Notes: a model not told the origin generated them from the sequence alone. Shown: positions 1 to 12,580, numbered from the stretch's first letter. The stretch: 64,000 nt of DNA from Homalodisca vitripennis (GCF_021130785.1 NC_060211.1:27265001-27329000); one strand, 5' to 3'. Made by a program: numbers and translations.

Positions 1-335
1 TATTGAAGTGAGGTCTTTATTATTTTAATTATGCACTTAAAGTATTTTTTCGATCTAGAAAGACGTATGATTGTACCGTCACAAAACTATATTTACACCG
101 AACAGTGTATTAAATGTAACAGACTCTTTTACATACAACGATTATGTCCAAATTTTCTTTTTAGAACTAAGTATCTTCAGTTACGTTAGTCTAAAAAGTT
201 TCAAGATGTACAGTATAGCAGTTCACAGCAGTAATCATAGAAGAAGAAATGAAAGGTTTCTAGCCTAATTTCAATTTATAACTCATAATGTAAAATATTT
301 ATCTCGAGCGAAAACGGAAATCAGTAATTTGTAAA
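1..335. other. AT-rich sequence, nothing recognised
   Basis: No domain-bearing frame, RNA gene or repeat seen. A 65-codon open frame at 71-268 has no recognisable features and is treated as chance. Confidence 0.6.
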
Positions 336-530
336 GCTGGAACCCGTTCAGTTTAGTCGGTGCTACAGTTCAAGTGGCCGGAACAAACTCTCTACCGTCA
401 CAAGGCTGATGTTGTTATTACAACCATTACTGGACGGCCAGCGATCGGTTTGTTGATATTAAATTTCATTACTGAAACACGAAACTTCAGAAGGCTGGTT
501 TGGTATTATACGCTACAGTTACAATGTTTT
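330..530 (+). repeat. Dispersed repeat family R1, copy 1
   Basis: About 200 bp that recurs on the other strand at 13,990-14,225 and 38,690-38,895. Shared landmarks are AAGTGGCCGGAACAAACTCT, the GACGGCCAGCGATCGGTTTG stretch and CACGAAACTTCAGAAGGCTG. All three copies hold a short open frame in the same sense (residues such as PDVVITTIIGRPAVGLL in the other two). The family could therefore descend from coding sequence, but no known domain is recognised. It is equally likely to be the end of an unidentified transposable element. Confidence 0.75.
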
Positions 531-1924
531 TGAAGTGTTGAAATTGAAGAATACAAAATAGATGGGAAACTATAAATTTAATATTTATATTTTAACTATC
601 TCCATACTTATGATAAATAAGTACAAGATTCGTGAATTAAAATTTCTAAGTTTAAGGCTTGATCTCTTTTTACTGTGATCACACCCTTACACGAAAATTT
701 TATGCAGTATTGTTCACTAACCAGAAGAGAGGGTGCTATTAACATTCTGATAGCTATTAGGTTATATGGTCAAGAATAAGAACTGTTACCTACTATCTTT
801 ATCACATGAATATTAACAGGAAATTAAAGACATATACCTCGTTCAGTAACTTTTAATAGATAACTCGTTTCGGACTGCAGTATAATAAATGGCCACCACC
901 AAAATCGAACCATGATTATAAAACCATCGATGTTCATTATTATCAAATCACCTTCATTCGTGAATATTGAATGCGTAATATTCATGACTAGCTAGAAATA
1001 CTGACAATAAAATGTCGGACTAAGTTACGTAATAGATATTTTATATAACAGTATCGTTCTGATGATTTTACATCTTAAAAGTTAATTTATTATCGATTAA
1101 TAACAAAACGATCTAGGTTATGATTATTTATAAAATGTAACTAACTAAACATTGTAACAGTGTTTTCAAGGATAAACGCCTCTGTCCCTTCAACACATGT
1201 ACATCGCCGTTGTACTTGCGTACATTACACAATTGGTGTACATTATACATGATTTTACTCTGAATTAATTCGGAACAATAATGTCGAACTGAATTACGTT
1301 AGAAGCTTTTAAAATTGTTTTATATTGAAGCTATATTTTTATACGTAAAAGTAATTTATGTATTTAAAGTTATACAAAAATAGCTAAACTTTATTTATAC
1401 TATGTTTGAGCAGCTTAGTACTCACGAATACTTTGCAGAGTAAACATATCTGACAGCATTTAAAAAATTCAAATGGTAACCACCATTAAGGTAATTAGTT
1501 AAAACAACTCTATTCGTAACGGAATAAAATATTAAGACTTAGATCTATTTATCTAAGCTTATAATTTGCTCTATTTAGACGCAAAAAACTATTTAAATTT
1601 AAGTTTTTTTTAATAAAAGGGAATTTAATCTACAGACATTATTAGAATGTATACAATTTAATGTTCTGAAACAGAGTAAGAGTACGACACAATAAATGTC
1701 GGACACTACACTCGGGTCTGTATATTATTTTATACTCTAATGTCCTAGCAATCAGGTAGAAAATAACATTTTTACAGTACCCAACTACATCCAATACATG
1801 TGATTGTCTGTGGTAGCTATTTGTATAACTATACAAATGATAAAATCTGCCACCCTACTGAGTAATAGAATTCAATCAGGCCAAGTCAAAACCCATGGAT
1901 AGATTTGCACATGCACCCTCGTCA
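531..1924. other. AT-rich intergenic sequence
   Basis: No gene, RNA or repeat could be supported. A faint similarity exists between about 1,010-1,040 and 1,275-1,305 (AATGTCGGACTAAGTTACGT against AATGTCGAACTGAATTACGT), possibly an old local duplication. Confidence 0.5.
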
Positions 1925-2065
1925 AACTAATTATTTCTATATAAAAATTAAATTTCATTAAAGATTCAAATGAAACCTTTCTCGAGATATTTAAGGATAG
2001 CTTTTACCGAAATTCATCATCAGAACAGACGGACAGAAAGGGACCTTTTCCAGGTCCTTAGTTAT
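1925..2065 (+). repeat. Dispersed repeat family R2, partial copy
   Basis: Contains the family landmarks: a run like AATTTCATTAAAGATTCAAA, then TCTCGAGATAT, then a CAGACGGACAGAAAGG tract. Other copies lie near 4,828, 17,775, 25,150, 36,655, 55,385 and 62,685. It is a short non-coding interspersed repeat of unknown class. Confidence 0.6.
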
Positions 2066-2268
2066 AGCTAAGCAAATTATACAACATTTAAAGTTTACAG
2101 CTCAATTCATTATCAAGGTTTCACACTGATTTATAGCTTTGAGAATGAGTGAAGGTGTGGGATTCGTTTTTTTTTTATTTAGTATAAGTGTTCTTATAAC
2201 TTAAAATGTAAAATATTCAGTAAATATTTATGGAGTTGGTTTTGGTACTTTGATTGATGGGAAAAATG

Positions 2269-2710
2269 TTCTAGCGTTATCTAGTGAATAGTTTATAGAA
2301 GACTAGATGCTTCCCGCGGCTTCGAACGCTTTTCGTAAGTTTTTTCCGTGTATGAGCACTTCTGGTGTAAGTGAATTATATTTCCAACACCGATGTAGAG
2401 TTACCTTTATGTCAATATCAAGAAAAACTGTACATGTACATGTTCTTTACTCAAGGTTTAAGTTCAACCGGTAATTTATTTTAAAGACAAATATACATCA
2501 AAACTTAGCGCCTTCAAATAGTGTTTGGATATTTAATATACGTAATTATCTCGTAATTGCAGTTTATAATGTGCAGGCGCTTTGATATTAAATTAATTGA
2601 AATTAAATGTGTGCGATACAATGCTAGATTTAGTACAGTTTTTCATGCACCCTAAATTTGGTTTGTGCTTTCATTAACAGGCAACATATTCTAGCGTTAT
2701 CCAGTGAATA
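2269..2710 (+). mobile_element. RTE-like short element, diverged, between 22-bp direct repeats
   Basis: Starts near 2,303 with ACTAGATGCTTCCCGCGGCT. A second block at 2,505-2,590 (CTTCAAATAGTGTTTGGATA ... GCAGTTTATAATGTGCAGGC) matches 50,090-50,155 closely. About 150 bp of unrelated sequence lies between the two blocks here. The whole is bracketed by TTCTAGCGTTATCTAGTGAA at 2,269 and the same sequence with one change at 2,689, which could be a target-site duplication. Elements opening with this CCCGCGGCTTCGC motif are widespread in insect genomes; assigning it to the RTE clade is from memory and not proven. Confidence 0.55.
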
Positions 2711-3584
2711 AACAGTATATGTCTTGTTGAAATTGGACACCATAATCTAATATATAGAGCAATGGGACTTGCTCCCCAAACTAATACCTCGGGCAAATAG
2801 TCTGCAGTAATCTGTAGTTGTAGATGGGCGGACCTAATGCAATTTTGCCATCACACAGTAGCCAAGCTAATCACTGCTAAATAACTCATCTGCACTATCG
2901 TTACCAGTACTGTAAATATAGTAAAAAATAATAAAACTAAGCCAAAAGTTCTTTACTTCCCACTGATAAGGTTTCTCATGGACATATACAAAGGCTATTA
3001 TTAGGCTAAGGCAACTTGTATTGAAGGTTTTAAATACCCATTCAAAATGTAAAATTTAATGATTTATCGTGTTTTTATATGAATGAGCGAATATATAAAA
3101 TAAAAACGTCGTATTTAGATACACTTTGAATTTACATTTATTGTCTAATTTTTTCCTTCTTGTCTGAACCGGGTATAATTTTGCTTTTATAAAAACACAA
3201 AAATAACTGTAACGTTAATTTATTTGAATTGGTAATGCATCTATTTTATATCGTTCTAATGGTCATTAAAACTTTTAACTTTTATTCCACTTTTATTAAT
3301 TTGGTAAAATATGTTAGGTAAACCGTATGTATTGATCATTAAAATTGTAAAAATTAAAGTTTTTATTTTACTATGAACAAGAAAACACAATTCAATTTAA
3401 CATAGTGTGTTTGAAAATCAAATGAAACTGAATTAAAATTTTAACCTTATTTGGCGAAAGTACGTAAATTTACTACTATTTGGGTACATGTTTGAAATAC
3501 TAGTTAGGATTAGAGTTAGAATATTACTATTAATAAAACTTTAAACTTTCTCGACACCGCAGAGGAAGATATATTTTCTCTATT
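2711..3584. other. AT-rich sequence, nothing recognised
   Basis: Low-complexity A/T-rich DNA with no frame longer than about 60 codons and no repeat partner noticed. Confidence 0.55.
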
Positions 3585-3795
3585 AACATCAGGTTTCCTC
3601 TTTGATAGATGCCTTTAATACATAAGAAGTGTTGAGGTTTAGCTCATTGTCGTCATCTTTAGCAGCCTGAAAGCTGTTTACTCTGGCTCATTGCGTCATT
3701 AAACATTCAAGATTCCTTTCAGGTCTTTGCTTTAAGCTGTAGGCGGCTGTCTTTAGTGGTTTGGCTTTAATAATCACAACGCCTTGGGTATTAAA
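3585..3795 (+). repeat. Repeat R4, inverted partner at 35.2 kb
   Basis: About 200 bp that matches 35,190-35,390 in reverse orientation. Landmarks are CATAAGAAGTGTTGAGGTTT, AGCAGCCTGAAAGCTGTTTA and AATAATCACAACGCCTTGG. It may be part of a longer inverted duplication running from 0.3 to 6.1 kb. Confidence 0.75.
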
Positions 3796-4827
3796 GCAGT
3801 GTTACATTATCAAACAACCATTTAATATGCAATACAAAACAAATAATTAAATTAGAACAGTGTCAATTTGGTATTTTTAACTGTCTGAAAATTGAGGGCA
3901 TTTTAGTAAATATAATTATATGTTTTACCCTAATATGCTATTAATTTAGTAAATAAATTAAAACGAGAGCATTTATAAAAATAAATTAAATTTTGAAGAA
4001 ATGTTTTATGGAAACATTTATTTGTTTCTCCATCACTTCTCAATTTATTTTTGAGCCAAGCTTTCTCAAGAAACAGCATTCTTCCCGCAAATGGTTCAGT
4101 TTCTCCCTACATCTGCTGAATACCTATACCAAAATGAAATGTGGTACACTTGACCATTGTTACACATAATTTCTTAATGCTTCGATAAATTACTGAATAA
4201 AGTTGAATGTATTTAAACAGATTATTCTCGTTAAGTGTGGTCTTTTTAAGTTCTTGCTGGAGATATTTTAAAACGTTCTTAAATAAAATAAACCATTTTT
4301 ACGCTTGGTGTACGCTTTTATGTATTATAGGCCGACAACGCTCTTTGTTAAAAGGCTATTGCATAAACTACGGTTAACGCATCATTACGTAGAGTGTAAA
4401 CACAACAAGATAGAAGTGCACACACCTGTGATAACAGGCATTTTTGATATTCCATGGAAAATTTCAATCTCGAGATGTTCTTCACACAGATAGACAGAAA
4501 AACAAGAATTCGATACGAAAATTACGGATGATAGAACTTACTCTTTTAGAAATAAAACTACATGCAAAATTTAAAGTCTACATATGATATTATTCTCGAC
4601 ACATGTAAATATATATATATATATTAATAATAGTACATTCAATAAATTTTCGTTCAATAAATTTGGTTTCATATTAGTATTTAAATAATAAACGTTTGCA
4701 CACCAAGTCACTATAAAATGATGATATATATGTTGGGGGAATTAGCCTAAGTGTATTAACATATTACGTGTTTTAATATGGGTATATTTAGTTAATTTGC
4801 TCATTTATTTATTCTGCTATTTTTCTC
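3796..4827. other. AT-rich sequence with a TA microsatellite
   Basis: A short (TA)n run lies at about 4,607-4,625. A fragment at 4,450-4,515 (AAAATTTCAATCTCGAGATG then AGATAGACAGAAAAAC) resembles the 3' part of repeat family R2. Nothing else is supported. Confidence 0.5.
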
Positions 4828-5060
4828 GTTACCATCACGGTTACCCATAATACCAATATAAACATTTTCGGTAACGCTCAGGGAAATCCTATGGAGTGAC
4901 ATGTAGCAGCATCGTTTTCCTCATATATAAATAAAGATTCGTGCAAATTTCAAGTTTATAGGTCCAGTTTGTTTTCGAGATATCGTGCAGACGAACAGAT
5001 AGATGGAAAGACACTTTTCCATCCTCGCGAGTGATGGGCTCCACTAAAGCTCAGCCAATA
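4828..5060 (+). repeat. Dispersed repeat family R2, near full-length copy
   Basis: One of the better copies. It runs CGTTACCATCACGGTTACCC, then GCTCAGGGAAATCCTATGGA, ATATATAAATAAAGATTCGT, CGAGATATCGTGCAGACGAA, and ends GATGGGCTCCACTAAAGCTC. The same order is seen at 25,150 and 62,685 and, reversed, at 36,655. No terminal inverted repeats or poly(A) tail were seen, so its class is open. Confidence 0.7.
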
Positions 5061-5124
5061 ATCTGACCATTAAAGCAACAAAGAATACAATTCAAATGGG
5101 AGTGCTGGAAAGTGTTGGTGAGAT

Positions 5125-5280
5125 TCAGTGCAGGTTCTGTTGTTCATAAACAAAGAGGTAAACAACACCGCCCTTGAGGGCTTACGGCGGTATTCAATGT
5201 TTACGTGAACTGCGCTTAGCCCACTGCTTTATTGTGTTGTTTATTTAATTTACAGGTTAGATTTATACTATAATACCTCC
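5125..5280 (+). repeat. Repeat R3, copy 1
   Basis: Landmarks are GTTCATAAACAAAGAGGTAA, TACGGCGGTATTCAATGTTT and AGCCCACTGCTTTATTGTGT. Reverse-orientation copies are at 34,240-34,425 and 53,935-54,110. In those copies the repeat sits inside a longer duplicated block. Confidence 0.8.
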
Positions 5281-5924
5281 AGTCTGACAGCCCAGTATAT
5301 CTGCCTAACCCCCTTTTTGAATATCCTACCGAATATATGTGCAGAGCTAGGCTAAAGTTTGCAAGCTCACTCATATATTTTTAACCTCTCGAACCATTAA
5401 GATTAACTACACCATTTATTGAAGGATATGAAAGTATACATTTTGGAAACTTTTAAAAAGTTTTAGATTTTTAAAAATTATATATTTTGGTATAGTACTG
5501 TTTGAAAACCCAGAGCTTTCAAATGGTGAAATCCAGAACTATCTATCTCATTTCATAAGGAAATAAAAATTCGAAATAAACATTTTGATATTCCTTGTTG
5601 AGAATTTCACCTACGCCACTGGCGTATAAAATCTAAATAATTGTATAAATATTTGAATATTTATTTAAAGAATTATTTAATTGAAAGAGTTAAAATGTAT
5701 TAAGTACTGTGACATTTGTACATTATTTAAACATTACGCTATCACTCAATTTAAATGTTATTAAAAACCTAACTACTTGTGATTATACTATGCTTCCATA
5801 TAGTGTGAAAAATAAACTGTACAGTAAGACATGCATATAAAAGGAACAGTTATGTAACAATCATCTTGATAAATATTTATTTTTACTACACGCTTGTTTT
5901 CATTAGTAAAGTTGAATAAAGGAG

Positions 5925-6095
5925 GAATTCAAATCATTGAAGGGAGAAATGCGATTAGCCTAATAAGCTAGTTCTTAAGTTTCACATTAAAGCTCTTTCT
6001 TCTGAAGCTCTCCATTATACGATTAGCCCCTTAGCGTTGTAGAGAAAGTGAAGCAGAGACGGCTTTGTTGTTTTAGTCAATGTGTGTTTGATTCG
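5925..6095 (+). repeat. Repeat R5, inverted partner at 52.6 kb
   Basis: About 170 bp matching 52,590-52,770 in reverse. Landmarks are TTAAAGCTCTTTCTTCTGAA, TTAGCGTTGTAGAGAAAGTG and AAGCAGAGACGGCTTTGTTG. It follows R3 here, and R3 and R5 are in the mirrored order around 52.6-54.1 kb, so both may belong to one inverted duplicate. Confidence 0.75.
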
Positions 6096-6864
6096 ACAAT
6101 GTACAAATAACTAAGTATCTTTTTAAGATATACTTAACACGTTGAAATTAAAATTCATATTTAAAATTATTGTTTTAATAAAAACCTTTTTCTTTATATA
6201 CAAAGCAACAACTAGTTTTGCAGGTAATTTAATTACCATAGGAATTTCACTTAACCTTGTATTATTTCATCATTTTCAAAATATTTATTTTCTAAAGCTC
6301 AAGATTTACAGTTTGTAGGGGAATCTATTCTTCGTGAATACTTGAGAACTAAGGAAACGTTTCTGTATTATTATTTATTATTTGTGACTCAGTAATGTTT
6401 AGTCATATGGAATTTAATTTTGTAACAGTGTGCACTCTAACTACATCTTGTTTTACATTATATTTTTGTCCAATTCGAACCCGTGAGGTTTCCAATATTT
6501 CACTACTTCAAATTAACTTCACCATTCTTTACATACTTTTATTTTCGTTTTCTTTTTGAAACATTATATTTACAGCGAATAGATTAGCTAAGAGCGTATT
6601 TATAATGACATGAAACAGTTCAAACAATGGATAATAAGCCAATGGTCTTTTACTTGAGATTCATACCTTTATGTATAGTTTATTTTAAGTACCTTTTATT
6701 TTATTTTACGTATCAGCTTGTTTAAAACTAAAAGACATAAGGCACATATTTTGAGTAAAGAAAAATTTATGTACTGTTAAATATCTAACAAATATAGCCT
6801 ATGTGAGTTTTTTATATACTAAAAGATGAAATATAACTCTAAAAAGGTGTGTGAATGTTAAACT

Positions 6865-7065
6865 TAGCTCCAGTTCACTTTCCTCTTACGTTCAGCATCT
6901 GATATCTGATGATGTCGTAGGCTTGACTCCTGAAATCTGGAGCCATGTTCATCTGAAGGGATCCAAAAATAGTCAGTGACGAATAACGCAGACGCACAAA
7001 CGAACCCCCCCCCCTCCGCATCATTTCTTCACCAGAGACACCAAAACTAGAAAAATCCAGTTGAA
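6865..7065 (+). repeat. Repeat R6, direct partner at 35.5 kb
   Basis: Similar to 35,500-35,665 in the same orientation (CAGTTCACTTTCCTCTTACG here, CAGTTCACGTTCCTCTCACG there, then matching blocks around GTTCATCTGAAGGGATCCAA). Contains an 11-bp poly-C run near 7,005. The minus strand is open for 94 codons (7,159-6,875) in this copy, but the other copy has a stop, so any ancestral coding role is lost. Confidence 0.6.
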
Positions 7066-9404
7066 GATGTATTGTCTCATCTGGTGCACAATTGAGTGCA
7101 CTACAATGTTGACTGACACGATCCCAAAGCACGGTGCAGCCACCGAGCCTTCTACACACAAAGCAGCTACATCGAATCGGCCCTTCTTAACATAGCAGCT
7201 TTATGTGTAAAAATATCTTAGAAATTTCTATAAAAATAGTATTTTTATAGAAAAAAACCACAGAAATATTGCTGATTTGCTTACAAATTTGAGTTCAAGA
7301 TCGCTTTTACTCCAAACGGTGAGCCATAATGATATTTATTAATTTTTCATTACATTAACATTTGTCCACAACGCCAATGTTTAAGTAAATCGAAAGGTGA
7401 GCTTTTAATAAAACAAAATTGGAGTTGTAATAAAAGCAATAATTTACCGGCTCTTATTATTGTGGAGCTGCGGAGCTGCATAGCCTTATTTCTTATACAG
7501 TCCTTGACAGAAACAGTAAAAGTAATCTGTACTTTTAAATCAGACAGCATCTCTTAATATTAACATGTTTAGCGAACATTTCAACATCGATTAGTTGAAA
7601 ATAAATATATGGGATAGTATTCCTTGTTATACATAAATTTGATTTTAAGTAAGTAATGGAACCAATGAAAATGTTACTTCTTTACTTCATTATTTGTTTT
7701 TAATGGCGCTTCTTGAACCAAAAGGAAAGCCATAATGAGTGACTTTATGTTTGAAATTTTCGGATTAATTTTAATGTTCGTCCATAATTATGTAAATTAA
7801 AATAAACATGGCAATGTAGTAAAATATGGTAATTAAGTTTGTATGAATAAATATTTTATCCCACCTTTCTTGAAATGTGTTTTAATGTTACTAACTTCAT
7901 AGAATAGATTTCTGCTTAATCAAATTACTTAAGTATTTCATTGTTATCATCATTAACAGTATCAGAGATGAACTGAAAGAACTCCTTCCATTCAATATAT
8001 TTAGCGAATTAAAACTTTTTAATTGATACTTGAAACGTAAAATATACGAACTTAGTGTATTAGATTGAGCCTGAGGTAGCTCCCTAAAAATAAGTCTAAA
8101 ATCTCAACTTGTTTTACTGATTAACAATTAAATCTGTACCCATGAGTTTAAACTACTACAGAATTCCAGACCCTTCTAATTGGTACTATTTTAAAAACGT
8201 CTTTTCTTGCAAAATTCAAAATAGAATTAACTTTTTAAGATAGGTATGAGAATGTTTTGAAATGCTATAAACCTGATAAAATCTATCTTACTTTATAAAA
8301 CTTCTTCGCTGTGTTGGTTAATGATGATTTTTCACCATAAAAACCTGTATATACTGAATCTTCTAAAAGGTTTTAACGTGGACACTGTTTAGAGAAAATA
8401 CTGAGTTCCTCAAATTATATGGTAAAATGAAGTAATCGTCCTAATCTAGTAACAATGTGCCTTTATCTATTTTTAAAAGAACTACAACCTTATTCTCTAA
8501 GAGCATGAAGCTTGGGTATCTAGTTAGTATAAAACTAATCAATACTTTTTTAAAAATATAAAGTATCAAAAACTGCTCACGGTTGAATACATACTGAGGT
8601 GGACTAATGATGACTACTTTTGTTACGTGACAGTAATACACTTCGTATGAAATAAAAAAATGAAATCAAAACCTGTTAAGTAAATAGAGTTAAAACAGTT
8701 TTGAAGATTTCCAAATACTTCTATATAGAACTGACATCATTACAGCATAAAAATGAGCCAAGATAAGAAAAATATGTAACTCCAAACAGTAAATTATTCA
8801 AAACACTTAAGTTCTTTAAATTATGTTTACAGCCATACGCGTTAAGTACATGTTATAATTCAAACCTTAGCATAACATTGCTGGATTATTCCTTGTATAT
8901 AATTAACTGAGCGGATAGATTTATCACGAGAATTTATCATTTTGATCGTGAAAATTATAAAGCGAAGAATACTTGAGCATTAAAATTACTTTCATTAAAA
9001 AGTACTGTCCATAGTTTGCACCACAATGGTATCAAGGTAAGTGTCTAACAACGAGCCTCGAGACATGGTCAACTAAACTGAAAACTCTTAAGTTAAGGAA
9101 GTCCACTTCAAAGCTTTATATGCGAGATATAAAGTTTTTTTTCAGTTATTTAGAATGTATTCTACTGAAAGCACGAGAAATAATTTTGTATTCTGTGGTT
9201 TCTACATTTTGATGCTCGCTAATGTATGTAAGTGATGTAACCACAGTAGTCTTGAACACTACAAGATAACAGTTGCGATTGCAAGAGATGCTTGATTGTT
9301 TTAATACAGATAATAATCAGAGATATATTAAATAAAGTAACTAGGTATCTTAAATTTTATTTTCTATAACACTTTAAATACTGCACGTATGTGGATGATT
9401 GTAT
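7066..9404. other. AT-rich intergenic sequence
   Basis: No coding region, RNA gene or clear repeat recognised across this 2.3 kb. Open frames at 7,350-7,550 and 8,441-8,641 on the minus strand show no family features. Confidence 0.5.
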
Positions 9405-11560
9405 ATTTCATCGTCTGTAATAGACTGTAGAGAACCAATAAATATTTAACTATTGTAACTGGAGGCTTTTATCTTTCATTTTCTGTAAGCCTGTAAACCA
9501 AGGATGCAGGGATAGAGTGTAGAGAACCAATAAATACTTAACTATTGTAAGTGTAAGCTTTTATCTTTCCTTTTATGTAAGCCTGCAAATAAAGTATGCA
9601 AGTATAGAGTGTAGAGAACCAATAAATACTTAACTATTGTAACTGGAGGCTTTTATCTTTCATTTTATGTAAGCCTGCAAATCACGTATGCGGGGATAGA
9701 GTGTAGAGAACCAATAAATACTTAACTGTTGTAAGTGTAAGCTTTTATCTTTCCTTTTATGTAAGCCTGCAAATCAAGTATGCAGGGATAGAGTGTAGAG
9801 AATCAAAAAATACTTAACTATTGTAACTGGAGGCTTTTATCTTTCCTTTTATGTAAGCCTGCAAATCAAGTATGCAGGGATAGAGTGTAGAACACAATAA
9901 ATACTTAACTATTGTAAGTGTAAGCTATTATCTTTCCTTTTATGTAAGCCTGCAAATCAAGTATGCAGGGATAGAGTGTAGAGAATCAAAAAATACTTAA
10001 CTATTGTAACTGGAGGCTTTTATCTTTCCTTTTATGTAAGCCTGCAAATCAAGTATGCAGGGATAGAGTGTAGAACACAATAAATACTTAACTATTGTAA
10101 GTGTAAGCTATTATCTTTCCTTTTATGTAAGCCTGCAAATCAAGTATGCGGGGATAGAGTGTAGAGAACCAAAAGATACTTAACTATTGTAAGTGTAAGC
10201 TTTTATCTTTCCTTTTATGTAAGCCTGCAAATCAAGTATGAAGGGATAGAGTGTAGAGAACCAAAAGATACTTAACTATTGTAAGTGTAAGCTTTTATCT
10301 TTCCTTTTATGTAAGCCTGCAAATAAAGTATGCAAGTATAGAGTGTAGAGAACCAATAAATACTTAACTATTGTCACTGGAGGCTTTTATCTTTCATTTT
10401 ATGTAAGCCTGCAAATCACGTATGCGGGGATAGAGTGTAGAGAACCAATAAATACTTAACTGTTGTAAGTGTAAGCTTTTATCTTTCCTTTTATGTAAGC
10501 CTGCAAATAAAGTATGCAAGTATAGAGTGTAGAGAACCAATAAATACTTAACTATTGTCACTGGAGGCTTTTATCTTTCATTTTATGTAAGCCTGCAAAT
10601 CACGTATGCGGGGATAGAGTGTAGAGAACCAATAAATACTTAACTGTTGTAAGTGTAAGCTTTTATCTTTCCTTTTATGTAAGCCTGCAAATCAAGTATG
10701 CAGGGATAGAGTGTAGAGAATCAAAAAAATACTTAACTATTGTAACTGGAGGCTTTTATCTTTCCTTTTATGTAAGCCTGCAAATCAAGTATGCAGGGAT
10801 AGAGTGTAGAACACAATAAATACTTAACTATTGTAAGTGTAAGCTTTTATCTTTCCTTTTATGTAAGCCTGCAAATCAAGTATGCGGGGATAGAGTGTAG
10901 AGAACCAAAAGATACTTAACTATTGTAAGTGTAAGCTTTTATCTTTCCTTTTATGTAAGCCTGCAAATCAAGTATGAAGGGATAAAGTGTAGAGAAGCAA
11001 TAAATCCTTAACTATTGCAGGTGTAAGCATTTATCTTTCCTTTTATGTAAGCCTGTAAACCAAGTATGAAGAGATAGACTGTAGAGAACCAATAAATACT
11101 TAACTATTGTAACTGGAGGCTTTTATCTTTCCTTTTATGTAAGACTGCAAATCAAGTATGCAGGGATAGAGTGTAGAGAGCCAATAAATACTTAACTATT
11201 GTAACTGGAGGCTTTTATCTTTCATTTTATGTAAGTCTGCAAATCAAGGATGCAGGAATAGAGTGTAGAGAACCAATAAATACTTAAATATTGTAAGTGT
11301 AAGTTTTTATCTTTCCTTTTAGGTAAGCCTGCAAATCAAGGATGCAGGAATAGAGTGTAGAAAACCAATAAATACTTATCTATTGTAAGTGTAATTTTTT
11401 ATCTTTCCTTTTAGATAAGCCTGCAAATCAAGGATGCAGGAATAGAGTGTAGAGAACCAATAAATACTTAACTATTGTAAATGGAGGCTCTATATATTTC
11501 ATCGTATTACGAGTGAAATTTCAGAATGCAATGATAGACTGTATAGAAGCAATAAATAAT
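9405..11560 (+). repeat. 92-bp satellite array, about 23 units
   Basis: GTAGAGAACCAATAAATACT-type unit starts recur every 92 bp (9,427, 9,519, 9,611, 9,703 and so on to about 11,539). Each unit has a TTAACTATTGTAA core, a TTTTATCTTTC stretch, GTAAGCCTGCAAAT and a GGGATAGAGT end. Two main variants occur: one with ACTGGAGGC and one with GTGTAAGC after the core. They often alternate, giving 184-bp pairs, and multi-unit blocks carrying private variants recur inside the array. The last units on the right are more diverged. No open frame is maintained, so this is non-coding satellite DNA. Confidence 0.95.
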
Positions 11561-12260
11561 AAAATATAAAATAATGTGAAGGTACATAAATTGTAAGAAA
11601 CAAATAACATAGTCCATTTTACTTGTCGGATTCAAGGATACGATAAAGGTTTTATCTTTACATATGAATATTGAGAGAGAATTAAGCGAACTGAGACTCT
11701 TAACTAAGTTTTGACGTGTTTAAGGAAGTAAATTAAAGTGTCATATCTCTTCCTTAAGCTCCTTTCCTCATGTAGATTGTATTTTAATACTCGTACAACT
11801 TCTGTATATTTATTTTTTAATAGAGACTGTGTTTAATACTTATTACACCACCTACCTTGATTTCACAATACGACACACTTCGTATAGCACAAAATATGTT
11901 ATTATTGTTTATTAACATTTTTTACAATGAATTAACTTTTTTTAATAGTTTTCTTGTACGTTACTACAAAAACACCCTATAATTTTGGGGGTTTTCATAC
12001 ATTTTCGTAAGGGCATAACCTTTTCTCTCGATCGAATGCTCAATTAGAAGGAGTTAATAAACCTTAGTATCTATAACGCGTTCATATGTATATATAAATT
12101 AAACCACTTTCTGCCTCACTATTCTTGACACTCTATTTTCTTGTTTCTTTTCCAACGGCATTACCATTTTATTGAGTAAATCCATACAATACAATGATTC
12201 ACAAAACAATTATTCAGTCAATAACTTGTAGAAATGGATTAACAATAGCAAAAATAGATT
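11561..12260. other. AT-rich sequence, nothing recognised
   Basis: No coding, RNA or repeat feature supported. Confidence 0.5.
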
Positions 12261-12264
12261 AACA

Positions 12265-12580
12265 ACTAAATAAATAAGTTGAGATTGAAAACGAAACTAC
12301 ATAATCCTTGGGTTTCCCCAAACAAAAATGATTTACAAACGATCCTAGCAAAATAAATACTCTTATGATACGTGCAAACCCTAATATCTAATGTACATTC
12401 ATTCCAACAATCCAAAGATACGAAAATGGTTGTTTAATAAATAAGTTGAGTTAACAACAAGAAACTACCCTACGATCTCCCAAAAACAAAAATTTAATTT
12501 ACAGGCAATCCTAAAAAATAATACTATTGTGATACATGTAATAGAGTCTATATAATTTAGTGCATTCTGACAATCAAAAA
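12265..12580 (+). repeat. Diverged tandem pair, unit about 168 bp
   Basis: ATAAATAAGTTGAG occurs at 12,268 and about 12,436. It is followed both times by a GAAACTAC block, an ACAAAAAT block, a CAATCCTA/CGATCCTA block, a TGTGATAC/TATGATAC block and a final TCTGACAATC/TTCCAACAATC. This order indicates an old two-copy tandem duplication. Confidence 0.65.

Noticed and set aside
6875..7159. 94-codon minus-strand gene
   Set aside because: It lies in repeat R6; the partner at 35.5 kb carries a stop and a poly-C run adds Gly codons by chance.
9405..11560. CRISPR array
   Set aside because: The whole 92-bp unit repeats with no unique spacers, and the genome is eukaryotic.
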